Positions 40,726-49,597 of a stretch of DNA of 64,000 nt are shown here, piece by piece. The position numbers and the translations under genes are program-made. Position 1 is the first letter of the stretch, and each line of letters starts with the position of its first letter. A model generated the notes under the pieces. The model saw only the letters and a program-made list of their open reading frames with translations, was not told where the DNA came from and searched no databases. Source of the stretch: JAJDUF01 sp965214295 (GTDB lineage Bacteria; Chloroflexota; UBA11872; UBA12225; JAJDUF01). The DNA lies in NCBI GenBank assembly GCA_965214295.1, contig OZ243944.1:62001-126000 (forward strand), in the 5' to 3' direction.

Positions 40726-41556
40726 ATGTTCACCCGGAGACTCGCGGAGAACCAGCGGCAACAATGGGAGCGCGATGGATACTTCGTGCTGCCGGACGCG
40801 CTGACACCCCACGAGGTGGCCAGTCTCACGCAGGCGTTGGATCAGCTCTATCAGCGGCACGTCGTGGACAACCCGGCGGCCGACGCGGCGAAAGGGATGG
40901 ACCGCCGCAACGTGATGGAAGACGACGATGCCTTTGTCGAGCTGATGGACCATCCCGGCATCTTGGGCGTCGTGGTGGACCTGCTCGGTCCCTACATTCA
41001 ACTGAGTATGTCCGAGGCGGTCATCCGCCTGCCCGACCCCGCATTCAAGGGCTACATCCATACCGACGGTGGGCAAGCCCTCCAGCACATCCGGCTCAGT
41101 GAGACGAGCTGGCCGCTCCAGCTGAAGATCCAATACTTCCTGACCGACGTGCTGCAGCCGAACAGCGGCAACTTTACGCTGGTGCCGGGGAGCCACCGGC
41201 AGCCGTACCCGGAGGCAGGGCTGCCCGACGGGCCGGAGTCACCCGGCACCGTGCAGCTCTCCGTCAAAGCCGGCGACGCGGCGGTGTTCACCCATGCCGT
41301 CTGGCACGGCCCGGCCCGGAACCTGTCGGGCCAGCCCCGTAAGACGCTGATCTACTGCTACAGCCAGCAGTGCTTCCGCCCTTTCGACTACGAAAAACCC
41401 TCATCGGCGCTAGTGGCGCGTTGCACACCGCGCCAGCGGCGGTTGCTCGGCGACCTCGGCGCGGCCTGGCGTCCGGGCGCCTACTTCTACTCGCCGCCCG
41501 ATCAGGTCGAGGTGCTATCGGGTGCCGCGACACCGGCCGAGCGCCCCGCGGGCTGA
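40726..41556 (+). CDS. PhyH-family dioxygenase
   Basis: A 276-aa Fe(II)/2-oxoglutarate oxygenase with the N-terminal QQWERDGYFVLPDAL, the HxD motif in GYIHTDGGQAL, GNFTLVPGSHRQPYP, and the distal His in AVWHGPARNLSGQPRKTLIYCYS with the 2-oxoglutarate Arg. It is clearly paralogous to 42416-43237 (shared DRRN/NRRN, MDHPG/IDHPG, LKIQYFLT/VKIQYFLT, and the LVARCTPRQRRLLGD end). Two unlinked substrates or a heteromeric enzyme are both possible. Confidence 0.9.
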   Translation: MFTRRLAENQRQQWERDGYFVLPDALTPHEVASLTQALDQLYQRHVVDNPAADAAKGMDRRNVMEDDDAFVELMDHPGILGVVVDLLGPYIQLSMSEAVIRLPDPAFKGYIHTDGGQALQHIRLSETSWPLQLKIQYFLTDVLQPNSGNFTLVPGSHRQPYPEAGLPDGPESPGTVQLSVKAGDAAVFTHAVWHGPARNLSGQPRKTLIYCYSQQCFRPFDYEKPSSALVARCTPRQRRLLGDLGAAWRPGAYFYSPPDQVEVLSGAATPAERPAG

Positions 41557-41619
41557 ACGGACACCCCTCTTCCCCTGGGAGAGGGCCGGGTGAGGGCAAC
41601 CGGAGCGTAGGAGCACAGT

Positions 41620-42084
41620 ATGGATTCTGCCCTGGCAACAATCTACGACTACCTGCAGCTGGAGGCACTGGGGCGGCTGCTCCTCGCCGTGGCCCTCGCC
41701 GGAGTGCTCGGCTCCGAGCGGGAAATCGCCGGGCAGGCCGCCGGGCTGCGTACCCACGTGCTTGTGTCCCTCGGCGCTGCCTGCTTTACGCTCGTATCGC
41801 TCCTCGGTTTCATTGGCTACGGCACGGTCCAGGACCCGGGCCGGGTCGCCGCGCAGGTCGTGACCGGGGTAGGATTTCTCGGTGCGGGAGCCATCTGGCG
41901 CTCCGGCGTGAGCGTGCGCGGTCTCACGACGGCCGCTAGCATCTGGATGGCCGCGGCCGTGGGGATGCTGGCCGGGAGTGGCCTCTACCTCATAGCAACG
42001 GGCGCTACCGTGTTGGCTTGGCTGACGCTGTACGCCGTCAAACGGTTGGAGCAACGCCTACGGGCCAAGGATGAGCAGGTATGA
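41620..42084 (+). CDS. MgtC/SapB-family membrane protein
   Basis: A 154-aa protein with four hydrophobic helices and the family motifs LGSEREIAGQAAGLRTHVLVSLGAACFTLVS, GVGFLGAGAIWRSGVSVRGLTTAASIWMAAAVGM. MgtC proteins modulate F-type ATP synthase and magnesium homeostasis in pathogens; role in free-living bacteria is less clear. It sits between two paralogous PhyH genes. Confidence 0.9.
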   Translation: MDSALATIYDYLQLEALGRLLLAVALAGVLGSEREIAGQAAGLRTHVLVSLGAACFTLVSLLGFIGYGTVQDPGRVAAQVVTGVGFLGAGAIWRSGVSVRGLTTAASIWMAAAVGMLAGSGLYLIATGATVLAWLTLYAVKRLEQRLRAKDEQV

Positions 42085-42185
42085 GTCGAGCACAACTGCC
42101 GACCCGTCTCCCGTCCGTCCCCGGAGGTGGCTTTCCTGACAAGGGTAGGTTTTTCGTGTGGAGCTACGCATCTGTCCCCCGGCCC

Positions 42186-42335
42186 CCGTCATTGCGGCGC
42201 AAGCCGCAATCCAGGCTGACCGGAGGGCCACGCATGGTCCTGGATTCCGGCTTCCGCCGCAATGCCTGCACCGGGGAAACCCGGTGACGAGCGCCTGGGC
42301 GTGATGAATCGCGCCCCTACACACAAAACCTACCC
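42186..42335. repeat. dispersed palindromes between mgtC and PhyH genes
   Basis: CATTGCGGCGCAAGCCGCAATCCAG and its approximate reverse complement CTGGATTCCGGC...GCCGCAATG form an inverted pair (42188-42265), followed by GGGCGTGATGAATCGCGCCC. These belong to the families described near 2.1 and 9.97 kb. The gap 42085-42415 has no gene. Confidence 0.7.
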
Positions 42336-42415
42336 CTGTCAGAGGGGCTTTCGGGGATCGTATCGGCCAGCAACGCCCTTCAGTCCACTCCATAGGGAAA
42401 GGAACGGTAGGCAAG

Positions 42416-43237
42416 ATGTCCATGCGTAGGCTCACCGAGGCAGAGCGGCACCAGTGGGTGCGCGACGGCTACCTGGTCGTGCAAGGGGCGCTTTCACCGG
42501 ACGAGGTGGAGCGGTGTATCCAGGCAGTAGACGACCTCTACGCGCGGTACGTGGCGCCCGGCCAGGGCGGCGCCCCCCAGCGGGGAATGAACCGCCGGAA
42601 CATCTACGCGGAGAGCGACGTCTTCATCGAGTTGATAGACCATCCCGGCACCTTTGGACTGGTGCTGGACTTGATGGGTTCGTACATTGGCTGCAGCGTG
42701 GCGCAGGCGACCATGCGGCCGCTCGACCCGAGCTACAAGGGGTACATCCACCCCGACGGCGGCGAGGCCCTGGAACGGATTCGCGTCACGGAGACGAGCC
42801 TGCCGCTGCAAGTCAAGATTCAATACTTCCTAACGGCGCTCCCGGAGCCGAACATGGGCAACTTCATCGTCTTTCCCGGCAGTCACCTCCGGCCGTGGCC
42901 GGCGGAGCGGCTGCCCGCCGGGACGGATACGCCGGGCGGCGTGCCGCTGTGTGTCGAGGCCGGCGATGCCGTGATCTTTCCGCACGCCCTCTGGCACGGC
43001 CCGGGACCGAACCTGTCCGACCGGATTCGGAAGACGCTGATCTACCGCTATAGCCAACTGTTCATGCAACCGTGGGATTTCGACCAGGCTACGCCGGAGC
43101 TACTGGCCCGCTGTACGCCGCGCCGACGGCGGCTCTTGGGAGACGTGGGCGCGTGGCGCCCCGGGACGTACTACCGAAACCCCAACCCCGCGGATCAGGC
43201 CGCGCTCATGGCGGGCACAGCTGCACTGGCGCCGTAG
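42416..43237 (+). CDS. PhyH-family dioxygenase (paralogue of 40726-41556)
   Basis: A 273-aa oxygenase. HxD motif in GYIHPDGGEAL (His-Pro-Asp), GNFIVFPGSHLRPWP, distal His in ALWHGPGPNLSDRIRKTLIYRYS. Similar along its whole length to the gene before mgtC, consistent with local duplication; the two have drifted at the residue between the HxD ligands (T versus P). ATG 42422 is an alternative start. Confidence 0.9.
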   Translation: MSMRRLTEAERHQWVRDGYLVVQGALSPDEVERCIQAVDDLYARYVAPGQGGAPQRGMNRRNIYAESDVFIELIDHPGTFGLVLDLMGSYIGCSVAQATMRPLDPSYKGYIHPDGGEALERIRVTETSLPLQVKIQYFLTALPEPNMGNFIVFPGSHLRPWPAERLPAGTDTPGGVPLCVEAGDAVIFPHALWHGPGPNLSDRIRKTLIYRYSQLFMQPWDFDQATPELLARCTPRRRRLLGDVGAWRPGTYYRNPNPADQAALMAGTAALAP

Positions 43238-43337
43238 GGGCGGATGGGGACTCACCCCCCAGCGCCCGGACCGAGGGGCTACGCATGGCCCTGGATTCCC
43301 GCTGGCGCCGCAATGACGGGCGCAGCGTGCTACGCCC

Positions 43338-44564
43338 CTACGCCGCGGCCCGCTGCGTGCGCGTCCACTCGTCGAGGAGGGCGAGGTAGTAGGCGACGCC
43401 AATGGGTAGCGCGGTCTCATCGAGGCGGAAGCGGGCGCTATGGCCGGTGGGACGTTCGTCGAGCGGTATACTCGGCACGCCGACGCCCAGGCTGGCAAAA
43501 CAGCCGGGGCGCTGCTCCAGAAAGTACGCAAAGTCCTCGGCCCCCAGCACCGGTTCCGCCTTGACAACCTGTTCTGCCCCGAGCACGCGCGTCGCCGCCC
43601 GCCGGGCCAAGGTAGTCATCTCAGCGTCGTTCACCAACACCGGATAGCCCCAGGCATAGTCGAGGGTGGCCTCAGCGCCGAAACCGCCGGCCACGCCCTG
43701 CGCCAGCGAATCGATCCGCTGCGGCATGGCGGCGCGCAGCTCAGGGGCAAGGGTGCGGACGGTGCCTGTCATCACCACCTCGTCGGGAATGATGTTGTCC
43801 TTGGTCCCGCCGTGAATGGTGGCCACGGTGACGACGGCGGCGTTGGTCGGGGGTGCTTGCCGACTGACGACCGTTTGCAGGGCAGTAACCACGTGCGCCG
43901 CGACGACCACCGGATCAACGGCGCGGTGCGGCCAGGCGGCATGGCCACCGCGACCGTGGATGGTCAGGGTAAAGTCGTCGGCCGCGGCGCTCCGGGCACC
44001 CGCTGCCAGCCCAATCGTACCCGTATCCAATAGTGGCGACTGGTGGAGGCCGAAGATCGCCGCCACCGGTGGGCTGTCGAGCGCGCCGGCCTCGATCATG
44101 CCCAACGCACCGCCCGGTTCCTGCTCCTCGGCCGGCTGAAACAGCAACACGACCGGCCCACCTGAGCTGCGGGGATGGTTGCGCTCGACACAGCGGAGCG
44201 CGGCGGCGGTGGCGAGCAAGATGGCGGTGTGGGCATCGTGGCCACAGGCGTGCATCACTCCCGGGCGCTGCGACCGCCACGGCAAGTCGGTCGCCTCTTC
44301 CAGCGGGAGCGCATCCATATCGGCCCGCAGCGCGACGGCCGGACCAGGACGCTCCGCACCGAGCACCGCGACAACGCCGTGCTCGCCGGGCCGGCCGACG
44401 CCAATCTGCGGCTCCAGATCGAGTGACCGGAGTTGGTCGGCAACGTACCGGGCGGTCTCGACTTCCTGGTAACTCAGCTCCGGGTGCCGATGTAGCCAAC
44501 GATAGGCTTTGCTGGCGTAGTCGGTCTGGGCGTCGGCCAGCGCCCGGATCGTATCAACGTCCAT
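43338..44564 (-). CDS. M20-family amidohydrolase (peptidase M20D)
   Basis: A 408-aa di-metal hydrolase of the IAA-amino-acid/N-acyl-amino-acid hydrolase group: YRWLHRHPELSYQE start, metal-binding MHACGHDAHTAILL, QPAEEQEPGGALGMIEAG with the catalytic Glu pair, GRGGHAAWPHRAVDP, and EDFAYFLEQRPG. Substrates are N-acylated amino acids or related amides. Cytoplasmic. It is convergent with the second PhyH gene. Confidence 0.92.
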   Translation of the reverse strand: MDVDTIRALADAQTDYASKAYRWLHRHPELSYQEVETARYVADQLRSLDLEPQIGVGRPGEHGVVAVLGAERPGPAVALRADMDALPLEEATDLPWRSQRPGVMHACGHDAHTAILLATAAALRCVERNHPRSSGGPVVLLFQPAEEQEPGGALGMIEAGALDSPPVAAIFGLHQSPLLDTGTIGLAAGARSAAADDFTLTIHGRGGHAAWPHRAVDPVVVAAHVVTALQTVVSRQAPPTNAAVVTVATIHGGTKDNIIPDEVVMTGTVRTLAPELRAAMPQRIDSLAQGVAGGFGAEATLDYAWGYPVLVNDAEMTTLARRAATRVLGAEQVVKAEPVLGAEDFAYFLEQRPGCFASLGVGVPSIPLDERPTGHSARFRLDETALPIGVAYYLALLDEWTRTQRAAA

Positions 44565-44592
44565 CGTCTCGCCCCCGCAAGAGATTTACGCC

Positions 44593-46695
44593 TCACCGCC
44601 GGCGGCGATTGCGCCGGCGCGGCCCGGTGACTCGTACAGTCTGCGCGGTGGACCGGCCGCGCGGCGCAGGAGCAGCGGCCCCGTTCGGCTCGGCCGCGGC
44701 CGGCGCAGCGATCGGGTCCCTGCCGTCACCCAGCGTTGCTCGCAGCTCGTAGACCTGATCGCGCAGCAGCGCCGCCTGCTCGAAGTCGAGCTGTCGCGCG
44801 GCCTCCTTCATCTGCTTTTCGAGGTCCTTGATGAGGCGGGCAATTTCTTTCTTCGGCAGCTCCTCGTCGGCCTTGTAGGCGGGAACGGATTCCGCAACCT
44901 GCTTCAGCCGCTCAGATACGCCGCGGATCGCCTTCTGGATGCCGACCGGGGTGATGCCGCGCTGTTCGTTGTAGCGGGTCTGGACACGCCGGCGCCGGGC
45001 CGTCTCGTCAATGGCCCGGCGCATCGAGTTGGTGATCCGATCCGCGTACATGATAACCCGGCCCTCGACGTGGCGGGCAGAGCGGCCAATCGTCTGGATG
45101 AGCGAGGTTTCCGAGCGCAGATAGCCCTCTTTATCGGCATCGAGAATAGCCACCAGCGAGACCTCGGGCAGGTCGAGACCTTCCCGCAGCAGGTTAATCC
45201 CGACCACGACATCGTAGACGCCCAAGCGCAGATCGCGGAGAATCTCGACTCGCTCCAGGGTGTCAATCTCCGAGTGGAGATAGTGGACCTTAATACCCAT
45301 CTCCGCCAGATAGTCGGCGAGGTCCTCAGCCATGCGCTTGGTGAGCGTTGTGACCAACGTGCGCTCGCCGCGTTGCACCCGCTCGTTGATCTGGTAGAGC
45401 AGATCGTCAATCTGACCGGTGGTCGGCTTGACCTCGACGATGGGGTCCACCAAGCCGGTCGGCCGGATGAGTTGCTCGACGATCTGGGTGCAATGCTCGT
45501 ATTCGTAGGGGCCGGGCGTAGCGGAGACAAAGATCGCCTGGCGGATATGCTGCTCGAACTCGCTGAACCGGAGCGGTCGGTTATCGAGCGCGGAAGGAAG
45601 GCGGAAGCCGTACTCGACGAGCGTGTCTTTGCGCGACTTATCGCCGAAGTACATGCCCCGCGCTTGTGGGAGCGCGACGTGCGACTCGTCCACGAACAGG
45701 ATGAAATCGTCGGGCAGATAGTCGAGCAGGGTCCACGGCTGCTCGCCGGCGGCACGGTTGCTCAGGTGACGCGAGTAGTTCTCGATGCCTTGGCAGTGGC
45801 CGGTCTCCCGTAGCATCTCCAGGTCGAATAGGGTGCGCTGTTCGAGCCGCTGCGCCTCCAACAGCTGCTCCTGCGCCCGCAGCTCGGCCAGGCGCTCCTG
45901 TAGCTCTTCCTCGATGGTGACGACGGCGCGATCCAGCTTCTCGGCCGGGGTGACGAAGTGCCCGGCCGGGTAGATGTCCACGTGCTCGCGTGCGGCCAGC
46001 ACCTCGCCGGTGAGAGGGTCTACCTCGACAATCCGCTCGATTTCATCGCCGAAGAACTCCACCCGCACGGCAAAGTCGTCGTAGGCCGGGAAGATTTCCA
46101 GCACTTCGCCGCGCACGCGGAAGGTGCCCCGTCTGAAGTCCAGATCGTTCCGGTCGTACTGGACATCGGCGAGGTGCCGGAGCACCCGGTCGCGGCGCAC
46201 CACCTGACCGCGTTGCAGCTTCACGACCGAGAAGCCGTAGTCCTCCGGGGCGCCAATGCCATAAATGCAAGAAATCGAGGCCACGATTAGCACGTCGCGG
46301 CGCTCCAACAGCGAGCGTGTCGTCGAGAGCCGCAGCTTCTCGATCTCTTCATTGACCGAGGAATCCTTTTCGATATAGGTATCGCTGCGCGGGATGTAGG
46401 CTTCGGGCTGGTAGTAGTCGTAGTAGCTGACGAAATACTCCACGGCGTTCTGGGGAAAGAACTCCTTGAACTCGGCAAAGAGCTGCGCCGCGAGCGTCTT
46501 GTTGGGCGCCAGCACCAGTGCTGGGCGCTGTACCTCGGCGACAACACTGGCCATCGTAAACGTCTTGCCGGAGCCGGTCACGCCGAGCAGTGTCTGTAAC
46601 CGCTGATCGGCATGTAGGCCCTGGCACAGCTTGGCGATGGCCTCCGGCTGATCGCCGGTAGCCTGGAAGTCGGAGACTAACTGAAACGGAGGCAT
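44593..46695 (-). CDS. uvrB: excinuclease ABC subunit B
   Basis: A 700-aa nucleotide-excision-repair helicase. It has Walker A LLGVTGSGKTFTMA, the beta-hairpin YYDYYQPEAYIPRSDTY, the DEAD-like LFVDESHVALPQ, motif VI QTIGRSARHVEGRV, and the C-terminal UVR domain (LEKQMKEAARQLDFEQAALLRDQVYEL) followed by a basic tail. ATG 46695 is chosen as the family start (MPPFQLVSDFQATGDQPEAI), with AAGGA upstream. Normal length. Confidence 0.96.
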   Translation of the reverse strand: MPPFQLVSDFQATGDQPEAIAKLCQGLHADQRLQTLLGVTGSGKTFTMASVVAEVQRPALVLAPNKTLAAQLFAEFKEFFPQNAVEYFVSYYDYYQPEAYIPRSDTYIEKDSSVNEEIEKLRLSTTRSLLERRDVLIVASISCIYGIGAPEDYGFSVVKLQRGQVVRRDRVLRHLADVQYDRNDLDFRRGTFRVRGEVLEIFPAYDDFAVRVEFFGDEIERIVEVDPLTGEVLAAREHVDIYPAGHFVTPAEKLDRAVVTIEEELQERLAELRAQEQLLEAQRLEQRTLFDLEMLRETGHCQGIENYSRHLSNRAAGEQPWTLLDYLPDDFILFVDESHVALPQARGMYFGDKSRKDTLVEYGFRLPSALDNRPLRFSEFEQHIRQAIFVSATPGPYEYEHCTQIVEQLIRPTGLVDPIVEVKPTTGQIDDLLYQINERVQRGERTLVTTLTKRMAEDLADYLAEMGIKVHYLHSEIDTLERVEILRDLRLGVYDVVVGINLLREGLDLPEVSLVAILDADKEGYLRSETSLIQTIGRSARHVEGRVIMYADRITNSMRRAIDETARRRRVQTRYNEQRGITPVGIQKAIRGVSERLKQVAESVPAYKADEELPKKEIARLIKDLEKQMKEAARQLDFEQAALLRDQVYELRATLGDGRDPIAAPAAAEPNGAAAPAPRGRSTAQTVRVTGPRRRNRRRR

Positions 46696-46797
46696 CGGAG
46701 CATGTCCTTCTGATGAGTCGTCTGCCTCCCCCCGGCCCCTCTCCACAGGTGGAGAGGGGAGTCCGCCGGAGGCGAGCGGGGGTGAGGCGCAATCAAC

Positions 46798-47100
46798 TCA
46801 CGTATGCACGGCCTCGTGGCTCTTGAGGGTTGGCAGGGCGCTAATGCCGTCACCGGCCTTCTGCTCGGCCAGCCGCAAATCGTAGAGCGTTTGCAAATTC
46901 AGCCAGAACTCCGGGCTAGTGCCAAAGAAATGCGCCAACCGCAGGGCCGTGTCGCCGGTGATGGCGCGCTGTCCGTTGAGGATTCCGGTAATGCGGTTGG
47001 TGGGCACTTGGAGCTGCCATGCCAGCGCAGCGGCGCTCATATCGAGCGCTTGCAATTCTTCGGCCAGATGTTCCCCCGGATGGATCGCCGGTATGGTCAT
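46798..47100 (-). CDS. higA: HigA-family antitoxin
   Basis: A 100-aa Xre-type helix-turn-helix antitoxin with the family start MTIPAIHPGEHLAEELQALDMSAAALAWQL and VPTNRITGILNGQRAITGDTALRLAHFFGTSPEFWLNLQ. It follows the (broken) toxin gene by 10 nt in the standard higB-higA order. It should still bind operator DNA, and looks intact although its toxin is damaged. Confidence 0.92.
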   Translation of the reverse strand: MTIPAIHPGEHLAEELQALDMSAAALAWQLQVPTNRITGILNGQRAITGDTALRLAHFFGTSPEFWLNLQTLYDLRLAEQKAGDGISALPTLKSHEAVHT

Positions 47101-47110
47101 AACGCTGCTC

Positions 47111-47395
47111 CTAATGGTAGTCGACAATCTCTACCTCTGTCGGCCCTGGCTGCTCCCGCGGCCACTCGAAGCAGATTCGCCACTAGGCGTTGATGCGGAT
47201 ACTGTATTGGCCCTTGCGGTTCCCCTTCATCGCTTCCAAACGATTGCCTGGCAGTGCGGTCAGGTCTTTGAGCGAGGTGGCCGCCTCCAGCCGGTCGAGC
47301 TTTAGCCGGGCAGCACGTTCGACGCCCGAGAAGGCCCGCACCCGTTTTCCGGCGGCAAAATCTCTGGTTCGCTTGTCGCGATAGCTGACGATCAT
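47111..47395 (-). pseudogene. higB: HigB toxin truncated by an in-frame TAG
   Basis: The frame starts MIVSYRDKRTRDFAAGKRVRAF and reads LPGNRLEAMKGNRKGQYSIRINA, then TAG at 47183-47185, then WRICFEWPREQPGPTEVEIVDYH to the normal end at 47111. HigB proteins have INxQWRICFEW here, so TAG replaces a Gln codon (CAG to TAG). The last ~22 residues, including the conserved RICF strand and terminal His, are lost, so the toxin is probably inactive. Expected intact length is ~94 aa. Confidence 0.82.
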
Positions 47396-47448
47396 TGCCG
47401 ACAATATCTGAAGTTACGCGTTACGTCAAGGATAACACCTATACTCTC

Positions 47449-47581
47449 AGGGCCTTTCCATTGTCACCACTTCGACAGGCTCAGTGCAGGCTCTGAACGG
47501 AGCGCAGGGTCTCTCCCTCGTGGCCGAGATTCTTCGCTCCGCTCAGAATGACCGGTTTGGCGGTGACTTTGGAAAGGCCCT
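47449..47581 (-). mobile_element. MITE, copy B, with 10-bp target-site duplication
   Basis: A 133-bp element bounded by AGGGCCTTTCCA / TGGAAAGGCCCT. CCTATACTCT occurs on both sides (47438-47447, one extra C, and 47582-47591), a clear target duplication. Inverted copy of the element at 34335-34490. No coding capacity, so it depends on a transposase elsewhere. It sits just upstream of the higBA pair. Confidence 0.87.
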
Positions 47582-47680
47582 CCTATACTCTAGGTAGCCG
47601 GTAGGAGAGCGGCGGCAGTCCCGTACTGCTTGACCGTCTCATCCCCACTCCACCACCGGCAATCCAGGATCAAGCGCCAC

Positions 47681-48727
47681 TCACACCGAACCACTACCGG
47701 CCGGCACAGCGACGCCAAGCTCGGTGGCCACTTGGCACACTGCCATCCAGGTCTTGGCGGGGATGGGGATGCCGTCGCGGCGGCGCTGCTCGCGGCTGCG
47801 GTGCTCGGTCTCGCCGGAGATCAGCACCTCGTCGAAGCCCTCGGCCGGCGGCGTGGCCTTGATCCGGCCAAAAGCCTGGTCCACTGTCCGCTCGACCGCC
47901 TCGCTCGGCCCGAAGAGGCCAACGTCTACGGCCAAGATGAACACGCCGGTAGCGCCTTCATCGATGGCGTATCGGTCGGCGTGGGTGAGCAGCCCACCGA
48001 ACAGACCGACCACGAGCGCCAGGCCGTAGCCCTTGTGCCCGCCGAACGTGCGGAGGCTGCCGCCCTGCCGGAGCACAACCGGGTCGGTGGTCGGCCGTCC
48101 ATCGGGACCAAAGGCAGCGCCCTCAGGTAACGACTCACCCTTGGCCAGGGCGACCTCCACCTTACCCCCGGCAATCACCGACGTAGCAAAGTCGAGCAGG
48201 AAGGGCGGGCGTGGGCCGGCCGGGAACCCCCACGCCATCGGGCTGGTGCTCAATGCACCTTGGCGACCACCGTAAGGCGCGACACTGCCCCCGATGCGGT
48301 TGAGGTTACCGGAGGTGACGAGGCTGGCAAGGCCCTGCGCTGCCGCGCGGGTGACATACTCGCCCAGTCGTCCGATGTGGTTGCACTGCACAATCCCGAC
48401 GACCGTCACGCCGACCTCTTTGACCTTGCGAATGGCGACATCCATCGCGTACTTGGCGGCGACCTGCCCAAAGCCCCAGTGGCCGGACACGAGCGCCGCC
48501 GTCGGTCGCTCCTGCACGATGGCCGGGGCAGCCGCCGGGACAATCTGGCCGGCACGGATGCCGGCGATGTAGCCGGGAATGTGCTGTATCCCGTGCGAGT
48601 CGTGACCGGCGAGGTTGGCGTTGACCAGATGCTCGGCAACGGTGGCGGCGTACTCCGACGGGGTCCCAGCCGCCGCGAAGACCTGTTGGGCGAAGGTGCG
48701 AAGAGAGTCGGCGTCAAGCGTAGGCAT
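47681..48727 (-). CDS. Ldh2-family malate/lactate-type dehydrogenase
   Basis: A 348-aa NAD(P)-dependent 2-hydroxyacid dehydrogenase of the MDH2_C/LDH2 family. It has NANLAGHDSHGIQHIPGYI, VQCNHIGRLGEYVTRAA (catalytic His), LSTSPMAWGFPAG, LLDFATSVIAGGKVEVALAKG, and LRTFGGHKGYGLALVV. Members act on malate, lactate, sulfolactate, ureidoglycolate or ring-imine substrates; the specific one is not evident. ATG 48727 fits the family start. Confidence 0.9.
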   Translation of the reverse strand: MPTLDADSLRTFAQQVFAAAGTPSEYAATVAEHLVNANLAGHDSHGIQHIPGYIAGIRAGQIVPAAAPAIVQERPTAALVSGHWGFGQVAAKYAMDVAIRKVKEVGVTVVGIVQCNHIGRLGEYVTRAAAQGLASLVTSGNLNRIGGSVAPYGGRQGALSTSPMAWGFPAGPRPPFLLDFATSVIAGGKVEVALAKGESLPEGAAFGPDGRPTTDPVVLRQGGSLRTFGGHKGYGLALVVGLFGGLLTHADRYAIDEGATGVFILAVDVGLFGPSEAVERTVDQAFGRIKATPPAEGFDEVLISGETEHRSREQRRRDGIPIPAKTWMAVCQVATELGVAVPAGSGSV

Positions 48728-48958
48728 AGTCTCTCCTCCTGGCCCCTCTCTCACCCGCCCCCGTTGCGACAGGGGAGGGAACATGCCATTTCCCAGCCCA
48801 GCAGCAGCTCACGCCACCGTCCCCCTGCCGCAGCGGGGGATCATAGGGGAACCAGCCTTGGTAGTCAGATGGTACCAATGCCGAGACGTGTATGATGAGA
48901 GGGAGAGGCACTTTGGTAGCGCCGTAGCTGCGGCGTAGGGCCACACAGGAGTAGCCGG

Positions 48959-49252
48959 ATGGTCGCCCGCCCTCGTGACTGGCTCAAGCAGGCTGAACGC
49001 GACCTCGTACATGCCCGGCACTCGCTGGCGGCCGAAACCTACGAGTGGGCCTGTTTCGCCTGTCAGCAAGCAGCGGAAAAGGCGGTGAAGGCAGTCTATC
49101 AGCACATGGACCGACACTACATTCCCGCCCGCTATCCGAACGCGCATCCTCAGGGTGCCCCTTACGAGTTCTACGCGCGGGCCGACGCGGAGCGAGCAGT
49201 CTGTCATGCAGAGCAGATCATCGGGCGCTGTGCGACTCTTCTGGCTGGATAG
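48959..49252 (+). CDS. HEPN-domain protein
   Basis: A 97-aa all-helical protein: DWLKQAERDLVHARHSLAAETYEWACFACQQAAEKAVKAVYQHM. This is the HEPN core; RYPNAH gives an R-x4-H element. HEPN proteins paired with minimal nucleotidyltransferases form toxin-antitoxin modules in which HEPN is an RNase and MNT modifies it. The next gene overlaps it and encodes the MNT partner. Confidence 0.85.
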   Translation: MVARPRDWLKQAERDLVHARHSLAAETYEWACFACQQAAEKAVKAVYQHMDRHYIPARYPNAHPQGAPYEFYARADAERAVCHAEQIIGRCATLLAG

Positions 49253-49586
49253 GCCACAGGTCCTGGCCCAGCTTACTGCGGCTGTCGAGCGTATGGCGTC
49301 CGAGCATCCTGAAGTGAGCCAAGTCGTCCTGTTCGGCTCACTGGCCCGTGGCGACGCTCTGCCCGGCAGCGATGCCGACCTGCTGGTGTTGCTGCAGCAG
49401 TGTGACGTGCCATTTCACGCTCGCCTACCGCGCTATTTACCCCGCGACGCCGGCATTGGCGTGGATGTCTTTGCCTACACCCAGTCGGAGTTCGCGGCGA
49501 TGGCAGCGTGCTCACCGCGTTGGGCGCAAGCGATCAACGCCGGGAGGGTCTTGTTCCGGCGCCGCGCTGATATCCCAGGAGCATAG
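49206..49586 (+). CDS. MNT-type minimal nucleotidyltransferase
   Basis: A 126-aa protein with the pol-beta signature VVLFGSLARGDALPGSDADLLVLL (GSx10DxD). ATG 49206 gives a 47-nt overlap with the HEPN gene; GTG 49230 is a plausible later start. Predicted antitoxin that AMPylates the HEPN toxin. Both are small and complete. Confidence 0.85.
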   Translation: MQSRSSGAVRLFWLDRPQVLAQLTAAVERMASEHPEVSQVVLFGSLARGDALPGSDADLLVLLQQCDVPFHARLPRYLPRDAGIGVDVFAYTQSEFAAMAACSPRWAQAINAGRVLFRRRADIPGA

Positions 49587-49597
49587 CGCCAGTTGAT

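Noticed and set aside
8862..47395. TAG reassigned to an amino acid, because two genes carry in-frame TAG
   Set aside because: Many intact genes end normally with TAG (sialidase-like, phnA, ruvC, thrC-like), and the two interrupted positions would require different residues (Trp and Gln).
47592..47620. Weak resemblance to the CRISPR repeat (GTAGCCGGTAGGAGAGCGGCGGCAG)
   Set aside because: Only a short G-rich stretch matches, the CAACCGCAAC end is missing, and it lies beside a MITE far from the CRISPR island.
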